From NCBI RefSeq assembly GCF_015082335.1, contig NZ_BLRL01000007.1, positions 67,235 through 131,234 on the forward strand: a stretch of 64,000 nucleotides of DNA, read 5' to 3'. This DNA comes from Moritella sp. F3. Its GTDB lineage: Bacteria; Pseudomonadota; Gammaproteobacteria; Enterobacterales; Moritellaceae. Shown here piece after piece: positions 22,224 to 33,345 of this stretch (position 1 is the stretch's first letter; every line of letters starts with the position of its first letter). Made by a program: the position numbers and the translations under genes. The notes beneath the pieces are model-generated. The model worked only from the letters and a program-made list of their open reading frames with translations, had not been told where the DNA came from and did not search any database.

Positions 22224-24959
22224 ATGACTAAATACGGACTTCGTGCCAAAGTAATGTCGCTGACAATTTTACCGACTGTTTTGATCGGTACGTTATTAGC
22301 CAGCTATTTCACCTTTAACCGCTATCAGCAATTGGAAACGGTGCTTATTGAGCAAGGTGTTAATATTATCGAACCACTGGCGATTGCCAGCGAATACGGG
22401 ATGTTGCAAAACAGCCGTGAATCGCTGAAAAAACTGCTCGGTTTAACCCATCGTAAATTTGCCCCCACGATTAAAAGTATCGCCATTTTTGATACCAATA
22501 ATAAACTCTTTGTAACCAGTAATTATCACCGTAATTTTTCGGTATTGAAAAATCCCGATGGGATAAAATTACCGGAAACCACGCAAGTCGAAGTGCTTGA
22601 TGATTACATTATTCTACGTTCACCTATTATTGCGGAAATTGACAATAACAGCTTCCCACTAAATTTAGAAAACCCAGAGCAGATCCTAGGTTATTTATCT
22701 ATTCAATTAATTCGAGACAAAGCCATATTACTGCAATACCGTGATACCACCGTGTCGGTGTTCATTGTATTACTGGGCTTTTTCACTGCGCTTATCTTCT
22801 CCTGGCGATTAGTGAAGAACGTAACCCAACCCATTACCGATATGGTCACCGTAGTCGATAGGATCAGGGAGGGGCGGCTTGATGCCCGAGTCACCGGCGA
22901 TCACACCGGTGAATTAGCCCTGCTCAAAAATGGTATTAACTCCATGGCTAAATCACTATCGGCTTATCATGAGGAAATGCAGCAAAATATTGATCAGGCA
23001 ACCTCGGATTTACGCGAAACGTTAGAACAGATTGAGATCCAAAATATTGAATTGGATATGGCTAAAAAACGCGCTCAAGCCGCTGCACGGGTTAAATCTG
23101 AATTCTTGGCGAACATGAGTCATGAATTAAGAACACCGCTCAATGGTGTGATTGGTTTCTCTCGTCAATTATTAAAAACATCGCTAAGCCCGAATCAAAC
23201 CGATTATTTGCAGACGATTGAAAAATCGGCCAATAATCTACTTAACATTATTAATGACATTCTCGATTTCTCTAAACTTGAAGCCGGTAAACTGACCTTA
23301 GAACAAATCCCCTTTAATCTGCGAGACACCATTGAAGAGGCCGCCATCCTACTCGCGCCAACCGTGCATGATAAAGGCCTTGAATTATCCCTACACGTCG
23401 ATAAAAACGTACCTGACGGTATAATTGGTGACCCATTCCGTTTCCAACAAGTGATCACCAATTTACTTGGCAATGCCATCAAGTTTACTGAAAACGGTAA
23501 TATTGATATCCACATCGAATTATTAGAATGGACAGATAATACAGTCATTATCCAGACCAATATTCGCGATACCGGTATTGGTATTTCTGATCAGCAACAA
23601 GCACAATTATTTCAAGCCTTTAATCAAGCTGATACCAGTATTTCACGTCGTTATGGCGGTACCGGATTAGGACTTGTTATTACCCAGCGCTTAGTTGAAT
23701 TTATGGGTGGTGAGATCTCACTTGATTCAGATTTAGGCCAAGGCTCTAACTTTAAATTTTCATTGAAATTTAATGTTACCGCTAATTCATTATCTGAACC
23801 TTTACCGGTAAGTAACTTTAAAGGTAAACAAGTACTCTTGTATGAAGCAGATAACTACTCTGCTCGCTCATTAATATCATTGCTGAATAGCTGGGATTTA
23901 GACGTATTACATTGTGCTAATGAAGCAGAATGGCGACACTATATTAATCAGCCTTACTATTGTGTAGTGATTGCCCAAAATGATGAAAGCAACTTAACGC
24001 CGATGTATGACAAAATGAGCCAGTGCCATGACATTGATGCCGCAGTCGTCGTACTCATTAATTCATCCGATCCTTGTCTACAAGAAGAGATCATTCGTAT
24101 CGGCGCAAAACACTGCCTCACGAAACCGTGTAATCACCGTAAATTAGTGAACGCATTAGCTTACCTCGATAAACCAGATCAACAACCGATACCACAGTTA
24201 AAAATAGAAAAACCAAAAGCCAAAGTTGACCTGTCTATTTTAGCCGTCGATGATAATCCTGCGAATCTGAAATTAATTAGCGCAATGCTAGCCGATTCAG
24301 TCACGACGATAGAAATATGCTCCAATGGTGCAGAGGCAGTGGCGAAAGCCAATGAAATGGATTTTGATATTGTCTTTATGGATATCCAAATGCCGATCAT
24401 GGACGGTATTAGCGCTTGTAGAGCCATTCGCTCAGGTACGCGTAACCAATCTACCCCTATCATTGCAGTCACCGCACATGCAATGAGCGGTGAGCGTGAC
24501 CGCCTCTTGAGCAAAGGGATGGATGACTACTTAACGAAACCGATTGATGAATCGATTCTTAAGCGTACCCTGCAACAATGGAGTGGCTCATCACACGATA
24601 ACACGATCGTGAAAAATCACATTTTAGATTGGCCCTTGACCTTACAACGCTCTATGGGTAAAGAGGATCTTGCGGTAGATATGCTAGAAATGTTTATCAA
24701 TAGTCTGCCTGAAATAAGCGAGCATTTGGAACAAGCATTAGCACGTAGCTTGTCACGCTCTGAATTTAAGAAAATCATTCATAAGTTCCACGGCGGTGCT
24801 GCTTGTTGCGGGGTATTACCAATCCAGAACCTGGCCGATCAGATTGAACGCGGATTACGTAAGGGTGCTGAAATCGAAGATGTCGAACCAGAGATTTTTG
24901 AATTGCAGGAAGCCATTGAAACAATCATTAAGGAAGCTCAGCCTTACCTACCAAATTAG
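22224..24959 (+). CDS. barA: Hybrid sensor histidine kinase BarA
   Basis: Tripartite membrane kinase that feeds UvrY/GacA and through it the Csr system. 911 residues, close to the E. coli protein. Order: membrane helix near the start, periplasmic domain, second membrane helix ([18 protein letters not shown]), HAMP, dimerisation domain with the phospho-accepting His300 in [13 protein letters not shown], ATPase domain with [16 protein letters not shown], a first receiver-like domain, a true receiver with Asp720 in [14 protein letters not shown], and a C-terminal Hpt domain with His856 in [11 protein letters not shown]. The first receiver-like segment ([15 protein letters not shown] to [10 protein letters not shown]) lacks the usual acidic pair and phospho-Asp and looks inactive. 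It is divergent from rlmD. Confidence 0.96.
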   Translation: MTKYGLRAKVMSLTILPTVLIGTLLASYFTFNRYQQLETVLIEQGVNIIEPLAIASEYGMLQNSRESLKKLLGLTHRKFAPTIKSIAIFDTNNKLFVTSNYHRNFSVLKNPDGIKLPETTQVEVLDDYIILRSPIIAEIDNNSFPLNLENPEQILGYLSIQLIRDKAILLQYRDTTVSVFIVLLGFFTALIFSWRLVKNVTQPITDMVTVVDRIREGRLDARVTGDHTGELALLKNGINSMAKSLSAYHEEMQQNIDQATSDLRETLEQIEIQNIELDMAKKRAQAAARVKSEFLANMSHELRTPLNGVIGFSRQLLKTSLSPNQTDYLQTIEKSANNLLNIINDILDFSKLEAGKLTLEQIPFNLRDTIEEAAILLAPTVHDKGLELSLHVDKNVPDGIIGDPFRFQQVITNLLGNAIKFTENGNIDIHIELLEWTDNTVIIQTNIRDTGIGISDQQQAQLFQAFNQADTSISRRYGGTGLGLVITQRLVEFMGGEISLDSDLGQGSNFKFSLKFNVTANSLSEPLPVSNFKGKQVLLYEADNYSARSLISLLNSWDLDVLHCANEAEWRHYINQPYYCVVIAQNDESNLTPMYDKMSQCHDIDAAVVVLINSSDPCLQEEIIRIGAKHCLTKPCNHRKLVNALAYLDKPDQQPIPQLKIEKPKAKVDLSILAVDDNPANLKLISAMLADSVTTIEICSNGAEAVAKANEMDFDIVFMDIQMPIMDGISACRAIRSGTRNQSTPIIAVTAHAMSGERDRLLSKGMDDYLTKPIDESILKRTLQQWSGSSHDNTIVKNHILDWPLTLQRSMGKEDLAVDMLEMFINSLPEISEHLEQALARSLSRSEFKKIIHKFHGGAACCGVLPIQNLADQIERGLRKGAEIEDVEPEIFELQEAIETIIKEAQPYLPN

Positions 24960-25020
24960 CCTTATCCAACACGACCTAGTTTCATAACAGTATTGCAAAC
25001 ATGGTAGTGAGGTTATTAAA

Positions 25021-25045
25021 GGTGCCAGCAAGGATGCTAGGCACC
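25021..25045 (-). terminator. Stem-loop between convergent barA and LysR gene
   Basis: GGTGCC (25021-25026) pairs with GGCACC (25040-25045), extended by AGCA/TGCT with one bulged base. On the minus strand it is followed by TTTAATAA, so it most likely terminates the LysR gene. Confidence 0.5.
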
Positions 25046-25049
25046 GCTG

Positions 25050-25931
25050 TTATCTTTCATCTACCGATGCCAATAACAGATAATATAACCCTTTCGCCGC
25101 AGACCCGGTCTTTGCCCCTTTTGGCAAAGTGAGATGCAAAGGTACATGGTAACGATTTGAATACTCGACGTTAAGCACTACTATGTCGCAATCCTTATTC
25201 TGCTCAACAATATGCTTTGGTAAACGACAATAACCCAAACCTTGCTTAACCGCCTGCCAAGCGTGATCAAAGTTATCGACCGTAATACGCTGACTCGACT
25301 TTAACCAACCCACATCAATATTATCTTCCACGCCTAAATCTCGGATGACAATTTGTCTATTGACCGTTAAATCAGCCAAACAAGGTTCAGCCTTATCCGC
25401 TAATGGATGCCCTTTTATAACCACTGGCAACATACTCACAGTACCAAATGATTCACAGGGATGGTTAGTGATTGGAAAGTTAATAATAGAAATATCAGCT
25501 TGTTGCTCTGCTACCATGCTCGTGGTTTTTGATAACGATGTTTCTACAATTTTAATCGATGTCGTACTGTTCTGCGCAAGGAATCTAGCCAACGGCCCAT
25601 ACAGCCACTGTCGGTCGCATAGATGATCAATGGCAATCACCAGCTCAGATTCCATCCCCTGTGTTAACTGAGAGCTTATTTCCTCTAAGGCCTGCGCTTG
25701 ATCAATCATCGACTGCGCCCTGCGTAATAACGACTTACCGTCCTCAGTAAGTACAGCCCGTCGACCTTTAATTTTAACAAGTGATACGCCAAGTTGATCT
25801 TCAAGCTTCTTAATTGCATAGATCAAGGTGGTATGGCTCTTATTCAATACTGTCGCGGCAGCTTGAATACTTCCCGCCTTATCAACTTCAGATAAGGTCA
25901 GCCATTGATCTAGTGTTGTCTTTAATCTCAT
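25050..25931 (-). CDS. LysR-family transcriptional regulator
   Basis: LysR-type regulator with an N-terminal winged helix-turn-helix (LSEVDKAGSIQAAATVLNKSHTTLIYAIKKLEDQLGVSL) and a C-terminal effector-binding domain. I use the ATG at 25931 (293 residues, MRLKTTLDQW); a longer frame opens at a TTG at 25982 but adds a Cys-containing leader not usual in the family. It is divergent from the YdhR-like gene, about 160 bases apart, which suggests it controls that pair. The recognition-helix part is slightly unusual (SHTTLIYAIKKLE in place of SQPALSRQIRRLE). The effector is unknown. Confidence 0.9.
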   Translation of the reverse strand: MRLKTTLDQWLTLSEVDKAGSIQAAATVLNKSHTTLIYAIKKLEDQLGVSLVKIKGRRAVLTEDGKSLLRRAQSMIDQAQALEEISSQLTQGMESELVIAIDHLCDRQWLYGPLARFLAQNSTTSIKIVETSLSKTTSMVAEQQADISIINFPITNHPCESFGTVSMLPVVIKGHPLADKAEPCLADLTVNRQIVIRDLGVEDNIDVGWLKSSQRITVDNFDHAWQAVKQGLGYCRLPKHIVEQNKDCDIVVLNVEYSNRYHVPLHLTLPKGAKTGSAAKGLYYLLLASVDER

Positions 25932-26094
25932 TGGTCTATTTATTCCACAGTTACACGCAGTTTTATGAACTTTTATGTTCAATTTTCATTGATATTATAG
26001 TGCCTATAACAAAGAGCAAGCAAAAGCATCTCGCTTACTCTTTATTTTACCCTTTACTTTATGCTACGCATCAATACGCGATTGGAGAGACAGA

Positions 26095-26421
26095 ATGCAA
26101 AAATTATTACAAGTAGATTTCGATTTTACAGGTCCATTTGGTGATGAAATGTCGGCGATGCTGGTTGGACTGGCTGAATCGATAAACCATGAACCGGGCA
26201 TGATTTGGAAAATCTGGACTGAAAATCAAAAAGCCCAATTAGGTGGTGGTATTTACTTATTTGAAAATGAAGCCTATGCACAAACTTATTTGGAGATGCA
26301 TTCAGCCCGCTTAAAAAAGATGGGGGTGACAGATATTAGAGGCTATATATTCGATATCAATGCGCCTTTATCAGCTATTAATCGTGCCCCGACCACAGGA
26401 GTTGGCAGTGATGAACAATAA
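26095..26421 (+). CDS. YdhR-family putative monooxygenase
   Basis: 108-residue protein of the YdhR family, small ferredoxin-like alpha/beta barrels of the ABM superfamily. Visible family features are LLQVDFDFTGPFGDEM, the segment LAESINHEPGMIWKIWTE and GGIYLFENE...A..Y.EMHSARL. E. coli YdhR has about 101 residues. Function is not firmly known in the family; a monooxygenase role is proposed from fold. GGAG precedes the ATG. The downstream membrane-protein gene overlaps its 3' end by 11 bases, so the two are coupled, and the LysR gene is divergent upstream. Confidence 0.9.
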   Translation: MQKLLQVDFDFTGPFGDEMSAMLVGLAESINHEPGMIWKIWTENQKAQLGGGIYLFENEAYAQTYLEMHSARLKKMGVTDIRGYIFDINAPLSAINRAPTTGVGSDEQ

Positions 26422-26782
26422 AACCTTCTTAACTACACATGGCATTATTTATGGCATATTTGCTTTAGCCTTGTTTTTCATCCCTGCGATTATATGGCCC
26501 ATGTACGGGATAGAGCTGAACGATAGATATGCATATTTTTTATCTCAACATAACAGTATTTTCTTAGGCGGAATAGCCGCGATAAGTTTGTTGTTAAGAG
26601 AGGTTGAGTCAGGGGTTGTGGCTAAAAAATTGTTTCTTGCACTGCTGATTAGCAACCTGCTCGGCGTTGCAATCACTTTATACGCTGGAGTTACAGGACT
26701 CTTTGTCGGTTTCGGTTGGAGTGATCCCGTATTCTTTACGTTACTTTCAGTATTGAGTTATTGCCAGTTCAAAAAGCAATAA
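26411..26782 (+). CDS. Small four-helix membrane protein of unknown function
   Basis: 123 residues with four hydrophobic segments: GIIYGIFALALFFIPAIIW, SIFLGGIAAISLLL, KLFLALLISNLLGVAITLYAG and VFFTLLSVLSYC. I do not recognise a named family; the layout resembles small DoxX-like or DUF4345-like inner-membrane proteins. The ATG at 26411 is chosen because AGGAG lies nine bases upstream, inside the end of the ydhR-like gene; a frame open from 26360 has no such signal. It is probably co-expressed with that gene. Confidence 0.8.
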   Translation: MNNKTFLTTHGIIYGIFALALFFIPAIIWPMYGIELNDRYAYFLSQHNSIFLGGIAAISLLLREVESGVVAKKLFLALLISNLLGVAITLYAGVTGLFVGFGWSDPVFFTLLSVLSYCQFKKQ

Positions 26783-26807
26783 TGGGATCTAAAAACAGCT
26801 AGCGTTA

Positions 26808-26853
26808 CCAATGTTCAGGTTTTAACAAAAACGTTAAATACCTTGAACATTGG
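26808..26853. terminator. Long stem-loop between convergent genes
   Basis: CCAATGTTCAGG (26808-26819) pairs with CCTTGAACATTGG (26841-26853), with an inner TTTAAC/GTTAAA hairpin. It lies between the membrane-protein gene and pdxJ and can serve both, though no long T-run follows. Confidence 0.55.
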
Positions 26854-26884
26854 CTTCTTTACATCCAGATAGGACGGCATAAAT

Positions 26885-27622
26885 TTAGCTGTTATTACGC
26901 GCTTCTTGCATAATAACTTGCATGTCTTTTACCGCTTTACCTAAACCATCAAATGCCGCGCGAGCAATAATTGCATGGCCGATATTCAATTCGTAAATTT
27001 CAGGAATAGCCGCAATTGGTTGCACGTTATGATAATGCAAACCATGGCCAGCATTTACTTTCAGGCCCGCTTGATGCGCGTAACTTACACCTGCAGAAAT
27101 CTTCTTCAATTCAGCTTGTTGCTCAGATTCAGATTCAGCATCCGCATAAGCACCAGTGTGCACTTCAATATAGGGTGCGCCAGAAGCCACCGCTGCATCG
27201 ATTTGTTCTTTATCGGCATCAATGAATAACGACACGAGAATGCCCGCTTCGCTTAAACGCGTCACAGCTTTCGTGATCTTATCTTGTTGACCAAGTACGT
27301 CCAAGCCACCTTCAGTCGTCAGCTCTTCACGCTTTTCTGGTACTAAACAAACAAACTCAGGTTTGATCTCACAAGCAATATCCAACATCTCTGTGGTTAC
27401 AGCCATTTCCAGATTCATGCGTGTTTGAATCGTTTCTTTTAATACGCGAACATCACGGTCGACAATATGACGACGATCTTCACGTAAATGCACTGTAATA
27501 CCGTCTGCGCCGTTTAGTTCTGCAACGGCAGCGGCATGTACAGGATCAGGGTAAGTCGTACCGCGTGCTTGGCGTAAGGTTGCGATGTGGTCAATGTTGA
27601 CACCTAGAAAGATCTTATTCAC
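26885..27622 (-). CDS. pdxJ: Pyridoxine 5'-phosphate synthase
   Basis: Last ring-closing step of the DXP-dependent vitamin B6 pathway. The 245-residue barrel has [16 protein letters not shown] at the N-terminus, the HLREDRRHI segment, EMAVTTEML and [13 protein letters not shown]. The start is GTG at 27622 with AAGGG upstream. It follows recO by 13 bases, the conserved rnc-era-recO-pdxJ order. Confidence 0.98.
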   Translation of the reverse strand: MNKIFLGVNIDHIATLRQARGTTYPDPVHAAAVAELNGADGITVHLREDRRHIVDRDVRVLKETIQTRMNLEMAVTTEMLDIACEIKPEFVCLVPEKREELTTEGGLDVLGQQDKITKAVTRLSEAGILVSLFIDADKEQIDAAVASGAPYIEVHTGAYADAESESEQQAELKKISAGVSYAHQAGLKVNAGHGLHYHNVQPIAAIPEIYELNIGHAIIARAAFDGLGKAVKDMQVIMQEARNNS

Positions 27623-27635
27623 GTTTAATTCCCTT

Positions 27636-28343
27636 TTATCTATTTTTCAGCGGTTTATTAACAAACAGTTCTCTGCTTTTCAACGGTTTGTTGCCCAGAT
27701 AGGGTAACAAAATTTGCCGACAAAAACGTTTTGCTGCAGCTAAATTTTCTGGATTAAATTGTCGTTGCTCAAATGCCAGTAAGTCTTTACCTAAAAATGA
27801 ACTGCCCACAGCGACTTTATAAATGGATGGTACTATCCCAACATGCGGTACGTATTTATACATACGCTCGGGGAAGACGGCATCCATCGTATCAGCACAA
27901 TAGCTTAACGCACCAATGTTACCTAAACATTGCATTAAATTTAATTCAAATGCACGCAATAAAGGTTCTAGCGGTTCGCGTTTGGCTAACGCTAATAAGG
28001 CATGTTGGTAGTGAGAGAATAATTCGGGATTAGCTTGTTCACTGGCCAGTAAACGATAAAGTAATTCGTTGAGGTAAAAACTAGCGTAGAGATGCTTACC
28101 GGCAAGCGGTAATGAATTAGATACCGCCTCAACCTGACGCATGGACTTGAGCCCACCTTTGCCGGCATAGGCGATATTAAGTAAAGTAAACGGCTGTAAA
28201 ATTGCACTTTGACTGTTTTTACGCCCTCGTCCTGCTCGTCCCACTAACGCTATTTTACCATCGTTAATGGTAAAGAAGTCGATTAATAAACTCGACTCCT
28301 TAAAAGGACGACGATGCAGTACAAAGGCGTTTTGTAAGTCCAT
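27636..28343 (-). CDS. recO: DNA repair protein RecO
   Basis: Mediator that helps load RecA onto SSB-coated DNA with RecR. The 235 residues show the N-terminal OB fold ([31 protein letters not shown]) and a helical C-terminal part. The cysteines of the zinc-binding form are not arranged as a clear finger, as in E. coli RecO. It follows era by 13 bases. Confidence 0.95.
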   Translation of the reverse strand: MDLQNAFVLHRRPFKESSLLIDFFTINDGKIALVGRAGRGRKNSQSAILQPFTLLNIAYAGKGGLKSMRQVEAVSNSLPLAGKHLYASFYLNELLYRLLASEQANPELFSHYQHALLALAKREPLEPLLRAFELNLMQCLGNIGALSYCADTMDAVFPERMYKYVPHVGIVPSIYKVAVGSSFLGKDLLAFEQRQFNPENLAAAKRFCRQILLPYLGNKPLKSRELFVNKPLKNR

Positions 28344-28356
28344 GCAATAACGCTAT

Positions 28357-29268
28357 TTAAACTTCGTCTCCGTAACCTAAGCTACGAAGTGCACGTTCAT
28401 CATCAGCCCAACCAGACTTCACTTTAACCCAACATTCTAGGAATACTTTATTATCAAACAAGGTTTCCATATCACGTCGTGCTTCAGTGCCGATTGTTTT
28501 CAGTTTCGTGCCTTTGTTACCAATAACCATACGTTTTTGAGTATCACGTTCAACCAAAATTAACGCATTGATATGGAACGTGCCGTTTTCACTTACTTTA
28601 AACTGCTCGATCTCAACAGTCGTTGAGTATGGCAGTTCTTGGCCAGTGAAACGCATTAGTTTTTCACGAATGATTTCAGATGCCATGAAACGTGAAGAAC
28701 GATCCGTAACGTAATCTTCAGGGAAGTAAAAATCACCTTCTTGTAACTGCTGTGAACAAATACCACGTAGCATTTCTACATTGGTACCTTTCGTTGCAGA
28801 GATAGGGATAATTTCCGCGAAGTTAAACTTCTCAGCCAATACCTGCAGGTGCGGCATTAACTCTTCAGCTTTATCTTTAATCGCATCGGTTTTATTAATC
28901 GCCAAGTAAATTGGGCATTTAATATCACGTAATTTGTTTAGTACCATTTCGTCATCATCAGTCCAACGCGTACCATCAACAACAAAAATTACCGCATCAA
29001 CATCAATATCTTTTAATGAACTGCTTGCTGCACGGTTCATTAAACGGTTGATGGCACGTTTTTCATCGATGTGTAGACCTGGAGTATCAACATAAACCGT
29101 TTGACGGTTTTCTTCAGTATCAATACCTAGAATACGGTGACGAGTCGTTTGTGGCTTACGCGAGGTAATACTTACCTTTTGTCCCAGGATGCGGTTTAAT
29201 AACGTTGATTTACCAACGTTAGGACGACCAACGATGGCAACAAAGCCGCTATAAGTCATATCACTCAT
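28357..29268 (-). CDS. era: GTPase Era
   Basis: Essential GTPase that binds 16S rRNA during 30S assembly. The 303 residues contain G1 [10 protein letters not shown]3 DTPG, G4 NKTD and a C-terminal KH domain ([19 protein letters not shown]). The start ATG at 29268 overlaps the rnc stop (ATGA) with GGAG upstream, so translation is coupled to rnc. Confidence 0.98.
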   Translation of the reverse strand: MSDMTYSGFVAIVGRPNVGKSTLLNRILGQKVSITSRKPQTTRHRILGIDTEENRQTVYVDTPGLHIDEKRAINRLMNRAASSSLKDIDVDAVIFVVDGTRWTDDDEMVLNKLRDIKCPIYLAINKTDAIKDKAEELMPHLQVLAEKFNFAEIIPISATKGTNVEMLRGICSQQLQEGDFYFPEDYVTDRSSRFMASEIIREKLMRFTGQELPYSTTVEIEQFKVSENGTFHINALILVERDTQKRMVIGNKGTKLKTIGTEARRDMETLFDNKVFLECWVKVKSGWADDERALRSLGYGDEV

Positions 29269-29936
29269 TGTAATTGCTCCAATGCTTTTTGGGCTGCTTC
29301 TTGTTCTGCTTTACGACGACTAGTACCTTTACCTGTAACAGGGTGCTCTAGGCCTTCAATAACGCAATGAATAGTGAACTCTTGATTATGAGCTTCACCC
29401 TTTACTTCCACTACTTGATACAGTGGCAGTGCTTGCTTACGTCCTTGAAGCCATTCTTGTAATTGTGTTTTCGCATCTTTCTGATCGATACCTGGTTTGA
29501 TCGCATCTAAACGCGATGCATACCAAGCTAATACACGTTCACGTGTTTTCTCGATATCACTATCCAGATACATCGCGCCAATAAGGGCTTCAACAGTATC
29601 TGCTAAGATAGATTCGCGACGGAAGCCACCACTCTTTAATTCACCTGGACCTAAGATCAAACATTCACTTAGTTCAAACTCTCGGGCTATTTCAGCAAGC
29701 GTTAAGCCTTTAACAAGCGTTGCACGCATACGGCTTAAATCACCCTCTGGTACTTCAGGGAATTTGCAAAACAATGCATCCGAGATAATAAAGCCAAGTA
29801 CAGAATCACCAAGAAACTCAAGACGTTCATTATGCTTGAAATAAGCACTACGGTGCGTCAGTGCTTGTTGTAATAGACCAGCATTTTGATACTGGTAACC
29901 TAATACAGTTTGTAATCTTTCTAATAAAATTGTCAT
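29265..29936 (-). CDS. rnc: Ribonuclease III
   Basis: Double-strand-specific endoribonuclease for rRNA and mRNA processing. The catalytic signature [15 protein letters not shown] and the later [12 protein letters not shown] are present, followed by a C-terminal dsRNA-binding domain ([13 protein letters not shown] to [16 protein letters not shown]). 223 residues. It lies two bases after lepB and overlaps era by four. Confidence 0.98.
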   Translation of the reverse strand: MTILLERLQTVLGYQYQNAGLLQQALTHRSAYFKHNERLEFLGDSVLGFIISDALFCKFPEVPEGDLSRMRATLVKGLTLAEIAREFELSECLILGPGELKSGGFRRESILADTVEALIGAMYLDSDIEKTRERVLAWYASRLDAIKPGIDQKDAKTQLQEWLQGRKQALPLYQVVEVKGEAHNQEFTIHCVIEGLEHPVTGKGTSRRKAEQEAAQKALEQLQ

Positions 29937-29938
29937 AA

Positions 29939-30853
29939 TTATTTTAATTTGCCAATACGACTAAAGCGTATACCTGTTGGGATCCAACCAGGTAACAAAG
30001 AATCTTGGTCGCGTTCAAATTCGAAACTAGTCCAAATGAACACAGCCTTGCCGACTAAATTAGCCTCTGGCACAAAACCCCAAAAACGGCTATCAGCACT
30101 ATTATCACGGTTATCACCCATCATAAAGTAGTTACCGTCCGGTACAACCCACTCATATTGACGGGTTGGCGGATTAGGCTGCTGATAAAAATCACTCGCT
30201 AAATCAGGACGACTAGGGTTAATTAAGATGTTATGCGCAACATCGCCTAGTTGCTCTGTGTATTGCTGTAATTCAACCATTTGATCTTTAAACTTGCCGA
30301 TTTCGACTAAGCTAAGATCGAGTTTTTCAAAACCTTTACAGTCTGTACCAGTACATGCTTTTTGAATGAAAACCTGTTTTCCACGATAAGCAATACGATC
30401 TCCCGGTAAACCAACGACACGTTTAATGTAATCAACCGTTGGCTGTGGTGGATATTTAAATACCGCCACATCACCACGCTCTGGCTTACCCGTTTCGATA
30501 AGTGTAGAACGTAATACCGGATCTTTAACGCCATAACTGAATTTCTCTACCAGGATAAAGTCACCAACTAATAACGTTGGCATCATTGACCCTGATGGGA
30601 TCTGAAATGGTTCGTATAAAAATGAACGTAATACCAATACCGCTGCAATAACAGGAAAAATCGATTTTGCATTTTCAACAACAAACGATTCTTGCCCTAA
30701 CTTTGCAACAGCTTCAGGTGGTAGTTCTGCTTGAGTTTGCGCAAACGCGACTTTTTCAGCACGCGCTTTTTCCCAAATCAGTTTATCTAACGCCCAAATA
30801 ATACCGCTAACAAACGTCACCAGTACCAATATCAGTGAAAAATAGGTTGCCAT
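29939..30853 (-). CDS. lepB: Signal peptidase I
   Basis: Inner-membrane peptidase that removes signal peptides. The 304 residues have two N-terminal membrane helices, the catalytic Ser in [10 protein letters not shown], the catalytic Lys in [13 protein letters not shown] and box [16 protein letters not shown] Cys pair in the periplasmic part ([10 protein letters not shown]) is seen in enterobacterial enzymes too. AAGGA lies upstream in the end of lepA, four bases away. Confidence 0.98.
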   Translation of the reverse strand: MATYFSLILVLVTFVSGIIWALDKLIWEKARAEKVAFAQTQAELPPEAVAKLGQESFVVENAKSIFPVIAAVLVLRSFLYEPFQIPSGSMMPTLLVGDFILVEKFSYGVKDPVLRSTLIETGKPERGDVAVFKYPPQPTVDYIKRVVGLPGDRIAYRGKQVFIQKACTGTDCKGFEKLDLSLVEIGKFKDQMVELQQYTEQLGDVAHNILINPSRPDLASDFYQQPNPPTRQYEWVVPDGNYFMMGDNRDNSADSRFWGFVPEANLVGKAVFIWTSFEFERDQDSLLPGWIPTGIRFSRIGKLK

Positions 30854-30857
30854 TAAT

Positions 30858-32654
30858 CTAGTCCTTTCCGATATGCAACACAGCTAAGAAGGCTTCTTGA
30901 GGTACCTCAACATTACCAACTTGCTTCATGCGTTTTTTACCGTCTTTCTGTTTCTGTAGCAGTTTCTTCTTACGACTGATATCACCGCCATAACATTTCG
31001 CAATTACGTTTTTACGCATTTGCTTAACGGTACTACGAGCAATCACTTGCGAGCCGATAACCGCTTGAATCGCGATATTGAACATTTGACGTGGGATCAA
31101 GTCTTTCATTTTCTCAACCAATAAACGACCACGGTTAAGTGAATTGTCACGGTGAGTGATCATCGCTAACGCATCCACACGGTCGGTATTGATTAATACA
31201 TCAACACGCACCATGTCTGCCGGTGTAAAGCGGATGAAAGAGTAATCAAGTGATGCATAACCACGGCTGGTTGACTTCAAACGGTCAAAGAAGTCCATCA
31301 CGACTTCACCCATCGGGATCTCGTAAGTTAATGCCACTTGCTTGCCGTGATAATCCATCTTAGTTTGTACGCCACGTTTATCGATACACAAGGTAATTAC
31401 GTTACCTAGGTATTCTTGTGGTACTAAAATATTACATTCAGCGATTGGTTCACGAATCTCTTCGATATCATTCAATGCTGGTAATTTAGCCGGGCTATCA
31501 ACGTATATCACCTCACCTTTTTTAGTTTCTACTTCGTAGACAACCGTTGGTGCAGTGGTGATCAAATCAAGATCGTATTCACGTTCTAAACGCTCTTGAA
31601 TGATTTCCATGTGTAGTAAACCTAAGAAACCACAACGGAAACCGAAACCAAGTGCTGAAGAACTTTCTGGTTCGTAGAATAAAGACGCATCGTTTAGACT
31701 CAATTTACCGAGAGCATCACGGAACGCTTCATAATCATCAGAGCTAATTGGGAATAAACCCGCATAAACCTGAGGCTTAACTTTACTGAAACCAGGTACT
31801 GGTGCATCAGCTGGGTTACGCGTATTCGTTAGCGTATCACCTACTGGTGCGCCTAAAATATCTTTAATACCGCAAATAACAAAACCTACTTCACCGCAGT
31901 GCAGTACGCCAGTATCTGTTTGTTTCGGTGTGAAGATACCCACTTTATCAACAAGATGAGATTCACCCGTCGACATAACTGTTAGTTTATCGCCTTTGCG
32001 AAGTGCACCATTAGTAATACGTACTAACGATACAACACCTTGGTAGTTATCAAACCATGAATCAATGATCAAAGCTTGTAGTGGCGCGTCTTCAGAACCT
32101 TCTGATGGGCATGGAATTTCTCTTACAATTGTTTCAAGTACGTCTTCGATACCTAAACCAGTTTTTGCAGAGCAACGTGTAGCTTCCATTGCATCAATAC
32201 CAATAATATCTTCGATTTCTTCTGCTACGCGATCAGGATCGGCGGCAGGTAAATCGATTTTATTGAGGATTGGCACAACTTCCAGATCCATTTCCATCGC
32301 TGTATAACAGTTTGCTAGGGTCTGTGCTTCTACGCCTTGACCGGCGTCGACAACAAGTAAAGCACCCTCACAGGCTGCTAATGAGCGAGAAACCTCATAG
32401 CTGAAGTCCACGTGTCCTGGCGTATCAATAAAGTTAAGCTGGTATGTTTCACCATCTTTCGCTTTATAATCCAGAGTTACGCTTTGCGCTTTAATTGTAA
32501 TGCCACGCTCGCGCTCAATATCCATTGAGTCAAGAACCTGTGCTGCCATTTCACGGTCAGATAAACCACCGCAATGCGAAATTAGACGATCTGATAAAGT
32601 TGATTTACCGTGATCGATATGGGCAATAATTGAAAAATTACGAATGTGTTTCAT
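30858..32654 (-). CDS. lepA: Elongation factor 4 (LepA)
   Basis: Ribosome-binding translational GTPase. The 598 residues have the G domain ([24 protein letters not shown]), domain II, EF-G-like domains III and V, and the LepA-specific C-terminal domain ending in [31 protein letters not shown]. Conserved lepA-lepB order. Confidence 0.99.
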   Translation of the reverse strand: MKHIRNFSIIAHIDHGKSTLSDRLISHCGGLSDREMAAQVLDSMDIERERGITIKAQSVTLDYKAKDGETYQLNFIDTPGHVDFSYEVSRSLAACEGALLVVDAGQGVEAQTLANCYTAMEMDLEVVPILNKIDLPAADPDRVAEEIEDIIGIDAMEATRCSAKTGLGIEDVLETIVREIPCPSEGSEDAPLQALIIDSWFDNYQGVVSLVRITNGALRKGDKLTVMSTGESHLVDKVGIFTPKQTDTGVLHCGEVGFVICGIKDILGAPVGDTLTNTRNPADAPVPGFSKVKPQVYAGLFPISSDDYEAFRDALGKLSLNDASLFYEPESSSALGFGFRCGFLGLLHMEIIQERLEREYDLDLITTAPTVVYEVETKKGEVIYVDSPAKLPALNDIEEIREPIAECNILVPQEYLGNVITLCIDKRGVQTKMDYHGKQVALTYEIPMGEVVMDFFDRLKSTSRGYASLDYSFIRFTPADMVRVDVLINTDRVDALAMITHRDNSLNRGRLLVEKMKDLIPRQMFNIAIQAVIGSQVIARSTVKQMRKNVIAKCYGGDISRKKKLLQKQKDGKKRMKQVGNVEVPQEAFLAVLHIGKD

Positions 32655-32746
32655 GAGTTAGATAATATCCAATACTTAGTAGATATGACACTTAATGAGG
32701 CGGATTTTAACGGATTTAAGGGATGACTGCTATCTTTCAATTACTT

Positions 32747-33226
32747 TTAATCAGCGCGCCATTGTCCTATCACTTCCGATTGAGCCACAACACCTAGCAT
32801 TTTAGGTTTTAAATCAAAGCTTTGATCAAATTTAACACTTAATTTTCGAGTGCCAATGAAACCAATATAACCACCAATAAAAGCCGCGAGAATAACCAAG
32901 CCTTCACCTTCAAATTGGAAAACTTGAGATAAATACTGGCCAAGACCCAGTGACAGTAAAATCGTTGCTAACGGCAATAAGTAAACCAGCATGGCGCTGG
33001 TGACTAAATTCTTTTCACGTAAACCAATTTCGATTTTATCACCAGCGACGACATCGGCTGTTTTAGTAACCGTAAAATTGTGGATGCGATGTGGGAATGC
33101 TTTCGCTACCGTACCTGTACCGCAATTATCACTGGCATGACAATGGTTACAAGCTGATTGGCTCTCGCAGTGTACCGATACTTGATCACCAGTTACACTT
33201 TTTACCACTGCTGTTTCAATTATCAT
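32747..33226 (-). CDS. rseC: SoxR-reducing system / sigma-E regulator RseC
   Basis: Inner-membrane protein of the RseC/MucC family. The 159 residues have an N-terminal cysteine-rich part (SACNHCHASDNCGTG) and two membrane helices (MLVYLLPLATILLSLGLG, LVILAAFIGGYIGFIG). In E. coli it has a mild positive effect on sigma-E and is linked to SoxR reduction. It is separated from rseB by 119 bases containing an inverted repeat, a looser spacing than in E. coli. Confidence 0.92.
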   Translation of the reverse strand: MIIETAVVKSVTGDQVSVHCESQSACNHCHASDNCGTGTVAKAFPHRIHNFTVTKTADVVAGDKIEIGLREKNLVTSAMLVYLLPLATILLSLGLGQYLSQVFQFEGEGLVILAAFIGGYIGFIGTRKLSVKFDQSFDLKPKMLGVVAQSEVIGQWRAD

Positions 33227-33254
33227 ACTGGTGCATACCTTAGCTTAAAGCAAT

Positions 33255-33317
33255 TGTGACTCACTAAACAATGACTTTGCTATGCCGCTAAGTACTGTAT
33301 CGCTAAACTGAGTCACA
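33255..33317 (-). repeat. Inverted repeat between rseB and rseC
   Basis: TGTGACTCA (33255-33263) and TGAGTCACA (33309-33317) are perfect complements 45 bases apart; GCAAT (33250-33254) and ATTGC (33324-33328) extend the pairing. It occupies most of the rseB-rseC gap. It could be an attenuator, an RNA-processing hairpin or part of a small RNA. No T-run follows on the minus strand. Confidence 0.45.
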
Positions 33318-33345
33318 CTTGTTATTGCAAATTAATTATCATAAA

